This document shows positions 1 to 9,400 of a DNA stretch of 64,000 nucleotides, in pieces. The notes beneath the pieces were generated by a model, which worked only from the letters and a program-made list of their open reading frames with translations, had not been told where the DNA came from and did no database searches. A program made the position numbers and the translations under genes. This DNA comes from Flavobacteriales bacterium (lineage in GTDB: Bacteria; Bacteroidota; Bacteroidia; Flavobacteriales_D; Crocinitomicaceae), in assembly GCA_947497485.1 (NCBI GenBank), contig CANMHB010000003.1:1-64000 (forward strand), in the 5' to 3' direction. Each line of letters starts with the position of its first letter. Position 1 is the stretch's first letter.

Positions 1-405
1 ATTCGTAACACCACCGTAATTTGAGGTTCCTGCAACACCAACAATTCGGTAATACTTGAATTTACTTGATGTGGCTAAGGTATTCGAGATGGTAAATGTT
101 CCTGTACCCGTGGTTGATGCAACTGCTGGCGACAAGTCTGTCCAGCTCGATTCATTAGAAGAACCTTGCAATTTAAAAGTCATGGCAGCCGTTGATGACA
201 AGGGCCAATTGATTAAATCAAATGTAATGCCTGTGATAGCAATGAAATCAACCGCTGTAAATTTGAAGATTTCTTTATTCACCCAATTGACTGTTGGTGC
301 AAAGGCCGAATAACTTGTTGCGCTATTGTCAATAGAGTTGGTGATTACATTGGTTAGATATGGTGCAAGCTCCGTACTTACGGCTATGGGTTTACCCAAC
401 TCAAG
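1..405 (-). repeat. Module A4 of giant protein (reaches window edge)
   Basis: An A-type module opening CFYTALELGKPIAVS. Its DNA at 246-430 matches 7985-8150 (A1) with only scattered differences. The module reaches the window edge at NYGGVTN. Confidence 0.7.
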
Positions 406-3400
406 TGCCGTGTAAAAACACGTAGGAGATTCAATGGCATCCAACACACCATCGTTGTCATCATCGATGTCCGTTAGATCTTTAATGCCATCTGAGTCTG
501 TATCCAGACAGGCATTAAGAGTGGCAGATAATGCATAATTGGAATAGGTCGATGTGTAATTAATCGTTCCAGCTGTTGCGCTTTCGTAGTTGTTTAATAA
601 ACCGTTTGAATTTGCATCTGTTCCCGTTTGGTAAACTGTTGTGCTTGTTGCGGTAGTTGAACTACTTGCTTCAATCGCATCTGAACATCCATCATTATCT
701 GAATCTAAGTCTAATTGATTTGGAATTCCGTCATTATCGGTGTCAACGGCACAAATGCCCGGTTGTGGATATAATGAGGGATCAAATGTTGTCGGAAAAT
801 CAAAGCGCGCCGTATATACCCCTCCATAAAAAGAAGTCCCTGCAACACCTACGAGTCTGTAATATTTGAATTTAGTTGAAGGTGCTAAGGTATTATTTAT
901 GGTAAATGTTCCTGTCGTAGCTGTAGAAGCCACTGCTACAGACAAATCTGTCCAAGTTCCATTGGTACTGAAACCTTGTAATTTGAATGTATTCGTTGCG
1001 GCACTTGAAAGCGCCCAGTTAACCAAATCAAAGCTCATCCCTGAAATGGCAATATAGTCCGTTGCTGTGAAATTGAAAAGTTCTTTTCCAACCCAGTTTA
1101 CACTTGGCGCGAAAGCCGAGTAAGTAGTGGCATTTCCATCAATAGATAAGCCAATGGTGTTTGTTAAATATGGCGCTAATTCAGTGCTTACCGCAATTGG
1201 ATTAGCCAATTGAGCAGCGTTGTAATAACAAGAAGGTGCTTCTGTAAAATCTAAAACGCCATCATTATCATCGTCTATATCTATTGAATTACTAATTCCG
1301 TCTCCGTCTGCATCAGCACAAGCATTAGCTGTACTTGAAATTGCGAATTGATTGTAAACAGAACTATAATTAATCGTTCCCGCTGTTGGACCTTCATAAT
1401 TGTTATTCAATCCATTTCCGTTCGAGTCTGTTCCTGTTGGATATACTGTTGTACTCGTAGCCGTTGTTGAACTACCACTTTCAATGGCATCAGAACAACC
1501 ATCGCCATCCGAATCAAGGTCCAATTGGTTTGGAATACCGTCGTTATCAGTATCTGTAGTACACACAGCGGATGACGCTCCAATTTGAGTAATGAAACGG
1601 ATTTCACCTAACGTGACATTGAAAGCCGAATTAATGGTCGCCGGTGTTGCTATTTCCCAACCATTAGAAACTCCTTGATCCAATTCTTGATCGTACCACA
1701 CCTCTAGAATGTCCATCTTTATGGATGTAAGCGCATTTATTGGTTGGTCAAAATAGAAAATTTTAGCATTTGGCGAAGGAAGTCCAAGCTCAATCTGTTT
1801 TGAAAACTGTACATTGTTACAGTCGGTCCAAACGAAGTTCACCTTTTTCATTGGTGCATCACCACCTCCATAAGGACTTGATCCTGGAGTCCAAAGTACA
1901 ACACCCTTTACATCGGTTGGTGCAGCTAAACTAAACAACCAATCATTGGTTATGTCCTGTGCATCTGACGTATAAGCAGCATTTGTAATAAGTGTAGGCG
2001 AACTGTGCGTTATTGTTGCCAAAGAAGCTTCTGTTGTTGGAATGGCCGATAAACCAGAACCATCCGCAGCATAAATACCAACAGAACCCCAAGCTGAAAT
2101 TCCAAAAGTATTCACAGGTACTGTTGTTACAGCACTAGGAGCAACAAGTTGAGCCGTTCCACCTACCCCAGGGCATACGCCACATTCCTCACTATCTGTT
2201 ACGCCATCATTATCGTCGTCGATATCTAAACTGTTTGGAACTCCATCACTATCGGTATCTATACATGCATTTATTGCTGTAGAAATAGCGTAATTATAAG
2301 TGTAGGTTCCATTGTAAATTCCATTATCCGCTAGTGCTTCTAGTGAATTTGCTAAGCCATTTACTCCGTATGGTCCAAGGTGTGTGTAATTGGCAGTTGT
2401 ATTGGTTGTTGTACCTGCTTCCTTCGCATCGTTACAGCCATCGCCGTCTGAATCAAGATCCAAATGATTCACAATATTATCGCCATCTGTGTCATTGCTG
2501 CACGTAGGTTTTGGTAGCAAACTTGCTTGATATGCAGTTGTATTTACATCGAAATAGATTTCTGATGCGATACCCGCTAATACCGTTCCGGCAGCTACAC
2601 CATAAATTCTGAAATATTTATAGGCTCCAGGATTCGTCGTCAAGACAAATTTATTGGAGTTCGTCAACGAAACTGAACCATTCGCAGTGATGTTTGTCGC
2701 ATCTGCAGGACAAGCAATCGCTGCTGTTAAATCAGTCCAAGTCGTATTGTTGTTAGACCCCTGAACTTTTAATGTTGCCGCTGTTGCAGAAAAAAGTTGC
2801 GTAGCAGATGTTTTCTTAATGTAAATCGCGTCCAATTGTGTGGGAACTACCAACTCCATCTTCAACAATTCCTTGCCCAATTGACTCTGCGCAGAGACAT
2901 ACTGCGCTGCAGCGGTACCTCCTATGCCATCTGCCAAACCAGCTAAATTCGTATTCGGACTTAATAGATCTAAATCTGAACTCACTTTAATATAGTCAGA
3001 TTTTGAAGCGGTATTCCAATCCGTCGCCGTAATGAAGCAAGCTGGAGATTCTGTAGCATCCAATACACCATCGTTGTCATCATCGATGTCTGTAAGGTCT
3101 TTTACGCCATCATTGTCTGTGTCTAGACATGCATTTACTCCTGCATTGATTGCATAATCGTACACATAGACTCCGGTGAACACTCCGCTTTCTGCGCTTG
3201 TTTCCAAAGTATTGGCGAAGCCATTCGCGCCGTAATTGGTGTTGCCTGTTCCTGCAACAATTCCTGTGGCTGAAGTTCCTAAAACACCAGCTTCTACCAC
3301 ATCGAAGCATCCATCATTATCTGAATCTAAATCCAAATGATTTAGGACATTGTCTCCATCGGTATCGTTTGAACACGCAATTTTTGGATTTCCACTTGGA

Positions 3401-6400
3401 CGCGTTGACGTAGCCAAAACAAATGTTACATTGGTGATTCCTCCAATCCCACAGGTTCCGGCAATACCGAGTAGTCTGAAGTACTTGAATTTAGATGTAG
3501 GTGCAAGTGTATTGGAAATCGACAATGTTCCGGTGGTTCCGGTGGATGCTAACGGAGCGGACAAATCTGTCCAAAGCACATTGTCTCCCGAACCTTGAAG
3601 TTTGAAAGTCGATGTTCCATTCGTGGATATCGGCCAAGAGAAGAGGTCTAAGTTTAACGCTGATATGGCAATTAAACCATTGGCGGTGTACTTATAGAGT
3701 TCTTTGTCGGTAATGCTCTGCCCGGAAATATAGGCAGCATACGTCGTCGCACTGTTGTCGATGGAATTGCTTGGACCATACGTAATGCCTCCGCTCAACA
3801 ATGGATTGAGTTCGCTACTTGTACTTGCAGGTGTTGCCAGTTCAGAAAGTGAGTAAAAACACGTTGGTGATTCAACAGCATCCAAGACACCGTCATTGTC
3901 ATCATCCAAATCGGTGAGGTCGAATACCCCGTCGTTGTCAGAATCGAGACAAGCGAGAACGGATGCATTGATTGCATAATCATACGGATATAGACCGTTG
4001 TACACGCCATTGTCTATGGCTGTTTCCAATGTATTGAGGAAACCATTGGAACCAAACGTACCTGTGAACTGATAATTGGGTGCCGTACTTGTCGTTGTTT
4101 TTGCTTCTAAGGCATCACTACAACCATCGTTGTCTGAGTCGAGATCCAAGGTGTTGTCAATGCCATCGTTATCAAAATCGCAAGATCCACTGCTTCTGTA
4201 TGTATTGAATTCGGCGTTTAAGTAGGTAGGTGGATACTCATTATTTTGGCTAAATGCGATTATATTCGTGCCATTCAGGTTGATTGGAACAATGTTATAA
4301 GCGGCATTTAAGAGGACTAACTCTTGGTAGTTCCCAGTACCATTGGTACCATCCAAGCCCAAAATTTTAACCTCACCGAAGCTATTGATCACCACGCGAA
4401 TCATTGGTCGCGATTGGTTATTTCCATAGAGCCAAACATTGTTTGGTGAATTCAGGCTTAGACCTGATTGCTGAACAACATTCGTATAGGGAACTGTATA
4501 GGTTGAACCAATGGCGAAATTCAATTCTGAGACTGTTGTAATGTTTACATTGTTGATCTTCAAATTGAAGTTGTTGTCGATGTTCCAAATATCGATGTAC
4601 AGTTCATCTGGAAAACCACTTATTGTTTGGGTTACTGAGGCACCGCTACTGATATCAAAACGCGGAACTAGCGGCTCAATTCCCGGAGGAGGACACTCAA
4701 CGAGATCCAATACCCCATCGTTATCATCGTCTATATCAGAAATGTTAGGGACGCCATCATTGTCCGTGTCGGTACAGCCATTTACGGCACCATTGCGTGC
4801 ATTGTTGTAGGTGTATGTCCCCGTGTAAATTCCATTGCCTGAAGTTTGCAAGGCATTGGCAAAACCATTGGCATTGTATGGACCAGCTGCAATGGCGTTG
4901 TTCAATGTTGATGCCGTTGCCAAGGTTCCCGAAACACCGGCCTCTTTTGCATCCGCACAGCCATCCGCATCGGAGTCTAAATCTTGATGATTGAGGATTC
5001 CATCTCCATCCGTATCTGTAGTACAACTGATCTTTGGGTGCTGACTTGGAATGTATCCTGCTGCCGTTTTAAAATACACTTCATTGGCATATCCTGCATT
5101 GGATATTCCCCCTCCTGTGGTCCAGTAAATGGAATAAAACTGATACTTAGCAGCGTTTTGTGTTACCGTAAACAGGTTGGCATTGTTTATATTGGGCAAC
5201 ATCGGAATGGTGGTTACTTCCGTGGCTGAAGGAGCACCGATTGATGCATCGTATACCAAGGGAAGCGAAAGATTTGTCCAAGTTTGTCCATCAGATGAAC
5301 CACGCAAGACCAAGTTTGTTCCTGCTGCAAAATGTGTATTGGTATTGACATAGCCCAAATAAATATTGCTCAGTTCAACCGGAATCTGCATGTTAAATCG
5401 GTACACCTCTCGGCCCGTTCCAAGTGTATTTATTGTTGCTGTGGTTGTCTCAAAACGCACATCAAAGTTTGTTGCAGCGTTAAAGCCATTCACCAATCTT
5501 TCCGGGAAGTTCTGACCAATGGCCATAGAAAGCGGCGTTGTTACCGTGATTTCTGGGCGTGGACCTAAATACCAATCGTTGGATGTGTAAAAACACGTTG
5601 GAGATTCTGCCGCATCCAATACACCATCGTTGTCATCGTCGATATCACTATTGTTTGTGATGCCGTCGCCATCTGTATCTGCACAGGAGGCCAAATTGGA
5701 CGACAAGGCATACGTTGTGTAAACATTCGTGTAATTGATTGTGCCTGCTGTTGCTCCTTCATAATTGTTGAGAAGTCCATTCGCATTGGTATCAGTCCCT
5801 GTAGGGAAAACGGTCGTGCTTGTCGCTGTAGTTGAGCTTCCGGCTTCAACAGCATCTGAACAACTGTCGTCATCTGAATCGAGATCTAATCTATTTACGA
5901 TTCCATCAAGATCCGTATCGATGTCTATACAAAACGTTCCGGCATTTGAATAAAGGCCGAGTTCGCCCATTTGCATTCCGTTATCTGGCTGTGTTCCAGC
6001 AGGAGTTGTTTTGTAAACTAAGATTTGAATAGAGGTTACATTGTCATATCCTGTGCTAAATGGATAGCGCGTAGTAGAAGAAACATCGAGCATGTTGTCA
6101 ATGGTTTCTGTTCCCAAGAGGGTATAGTTCGGCGCAGTTCCACTGAATAATTTGATGTCTGCTTTTACGATGTTATCTCCTAGTGCTCCGTAATCATTCA
6201 CAATGGAAAATCCATCGGCATGCAGTGGTGCTGTTGTTATTAATGTGAAAATGATTGGCGTTGCTGTAAAATCATCACCAGCAATTGGGTTTGCCGTTGT
6301 TCCCGGTCTAAAGACCTCAATACCATTGGTTAAATTTCCATCGATGTATAGGTTCGGTGTTGCCGTCGGATAAGCCGCTGTGTAGGCACCACCCGTCCAA

Positions 6401-9400
6401 GTTATAGAGCTCCAATATGTTGGGCCATAAAAATCTGTGACTGCCGCATAGGTCGAACATTTGATTTCATTCGCGTCTAAGACACCGTCGTTGTCATCAT
6501 CGATGTCATTGACATCTGTGATATTGTCTCCATCCGTATCTGTACAGCCATTGATGGTGTTATCAGCGGCATAAAGACCATAGGTTTCAGTGTAAGTAAC
6601 CAGACCACTTTCGGCAGAAGTTTCGAGGCTATTGATCAACCCATTTGCACCAACGGCACCTGTGAATTGATAATTACTTGTTGAGCTATTTGTTGCCCCA
6701 GCTTCTTTGGCATCCGAACATGCGTCGCCGTCAGCATCGAGATCCAACTGATTCAATGTTCCATCGTTGTCCGTATCTACGGTGCAGTTCGTTAATGGGA
6801 AGTTGGATGCTACATAGGTGCTTGTATTCACATCAAAATAAAATTCGGATGCAATACCAGCAAGGATGTTTGCAGCAAGCACACCATAGACACGGTAATA
6901 TTTATAGTTGCCTGCATTGGTGGTAACCGTAAATTTATTTGAATTGGTGAGTGAAACACCACCATTTGCGGTGATGTTTGTCGCATTTGCCGGGGACGCG
7001 ATTGCTGCAGTAAGATCCGTCCAAGCAAGGTTGTCATTCGACCCTTGTAACTTGATACTTGATGCAGTTGCGGCAAAAATTTGTGTAGCGGTTGTTTTTT
7101 TAATGTACAAAGCATCTAGACGCACAGGTTGCGAAAAAGTCACTTTGAAGAGCTCCTTGTTCAATTGTGCTTGAGCAACAGCCGTTGAGAATTGTACTGC
7201 AGCTACAGCACCATCATTATCTGTGAGTACACTGAAATCAGTGTTCGGTGCGAGCGTGTTTAATTGAGAGGAAATTGTGGCATACAATGTTTTGTCAGCC
7301 GTGTTCCAATCATTTGCGGCCATATAGCAACTTGCTGCTTCAACGGCATCCAATACACCATCGTTGTCATCATCAATGTCAAGAACATCATTGATGCCAT
7401 CGGCATCTGTATCAACACAAGCCGCCCAGTTATTCCCAATCGCATAAGGGCTATAGCTTGACGTGTAATTGATCGTTCCTGCCGTTCCGCCTTCATATGT
7501 ATTCAACAATCCATTCGCATTGGCATCTGTTCCTGTTGGGTAAACGCTTGTACTGGTTGCTGTTGTTGAACTACCAGCTTCAATCGCATCTGAACATCCA
7601 TCATTATCTGAATCCAAATCCAAATGATTCACGATGCCATCGCCATCTGTGTCATTGCTGCACGTCGCCTTCGGACTTCCACTAGGAACTGTGTTAGAGG
7701 CAAGATTGAATATAGCATTCGTTACACCACCATAGTAAGAAGTTCCAGCAACACCAAGGAGTCGGTAATACTTGAATTTGCTTGTTGGAGCTAAGGTATT
7801 CGAGATCGTAAATGTTCCTGTAGTTGCCGTTGATGAAACCGCTGGCGATAAGTCTGTCCAAGTTAAATCATCCGAAGAACCTTGCAATTTAAAGGTCATG
7901 GCAGACGTAGACGACAAGGCCCAAGTGACCAAATCAAAGGAAATTCCTGTGATTCCAATGTAGTCAACAGCAGTAAACTTGAAGATTTCTTTATTCACCC
8001 AATTGACTGTTGGCGCAAAGGCCGAATAACTTGTTGCGCTATTGTCAATAGAATTAGTGATGTCATTGGTTAGGTAAGGTGCAAGTTCCGTACTTACGGC
8101 AATAGGTTTACCCAACTCAAGTAGCGTGTAAAAACACGTAGGAGATTCCACTGCATCTAAAACCCCATCGTTGTCGTCGTCAAGATCGTCAATATTTGCA
8201 ATGCCATCTAAATCCGAATCCAAACAAACTACGGCAGAACTCGCCATGTTATTGGTATAATCACATTCTGAAATTCCTGAATTAGGGAAAGCGGTAGCGA
8301 AAGCATAAGGTCTTGCGGTAGTTCCATTATCATTAACCACAGCAAATACGGTTGTTGTATTATTAATTAAAGTAACTGGAATGGTCACATTTAAAGTTGC
8401 ACCAGCTGCCACTGCAGCCGTTGTAACATACGTACCTACTAAGGTAGCGGCACTTGTGGTTGGATTGGCATCATAAACAGCAATCGGTGTCCCAATAACT
8501 AAGGTCGCCGCGCCAATATTTGAGATCGTTGCTGAAATTGTCAACGCAGGACAAGGACCGGAAACACCTGATATAGTAATGCTTGCATCGGGCACAGAAG
8601 TATAGCCATAAGGCACACCGCTCCCTACAGGTGCATCGGCATATTGAAGCTGCGCAACGTTGTTGTTGATGGACGCCGAACTCGCTGGATTGGATTCTGT
8701 TGTCGGAACCGTTAAATTGGAATTGATATTGACGATGCGGTAGTTGCGTTGGTTCCAATAATTTGGTGCGTCTTTCCACGCAAAGGTATTGACTGCGCGG
8801 TTAAATACACGCAATTTACCATCTGCGGATACCGCAATATCTGCTTCGTTATCATTGTCAAAATCCCCAACAATTGGGTATTCCCCCCAAGTAGAAGATG
8901 CAGCTGCAACAGACGCATAATTTACTGGTGCTGCTAAATTCCCATTGATGATTCGCAAAGTGGATTGGTCACGGTATACAATTTCACGGATACCATTACC
9001 ATCAAAGTCGAAGGCGGTTATCCCTGTGCAACCGGATAAGTCATTGGTCGCCAAAGACCAAATATATTGATTTGCACTTCCTGTAGCAGTTGTAAAGTTT
9101 AAGTTGTAAGCAGTGACAATACCTGCAGAACCCGTAGAGTTTATAATGACAGCCTCTGGATAATCGTTTGCTTTTCCATTGTTTACCTTCTCATTGTACA
9201 CATTAGCAATAAGAGGTAAACCCCGAACACCATAACTAAATGCAGGGGGGATTCTCTTGAATAAAACGATTGATTGATTTGGATCCCAGATGTATACGTT
9301 TGCTGAACCGTTGTATACAATATCCAAATCGCCATCCAAATCCATGTCAGCAACAGCAGTTGGGCCATTGTCACCGGCCGCGGCACCTGAACCAGCGATA

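Noticed and set aside
430-8200. Regularly spaced repeats that might suggest a CRISPR array
   Set aside because: The period is about 870 bp, units are coding and diverged, and spacing reflects protein modules rather than 25-40 bp repeats with spacers.
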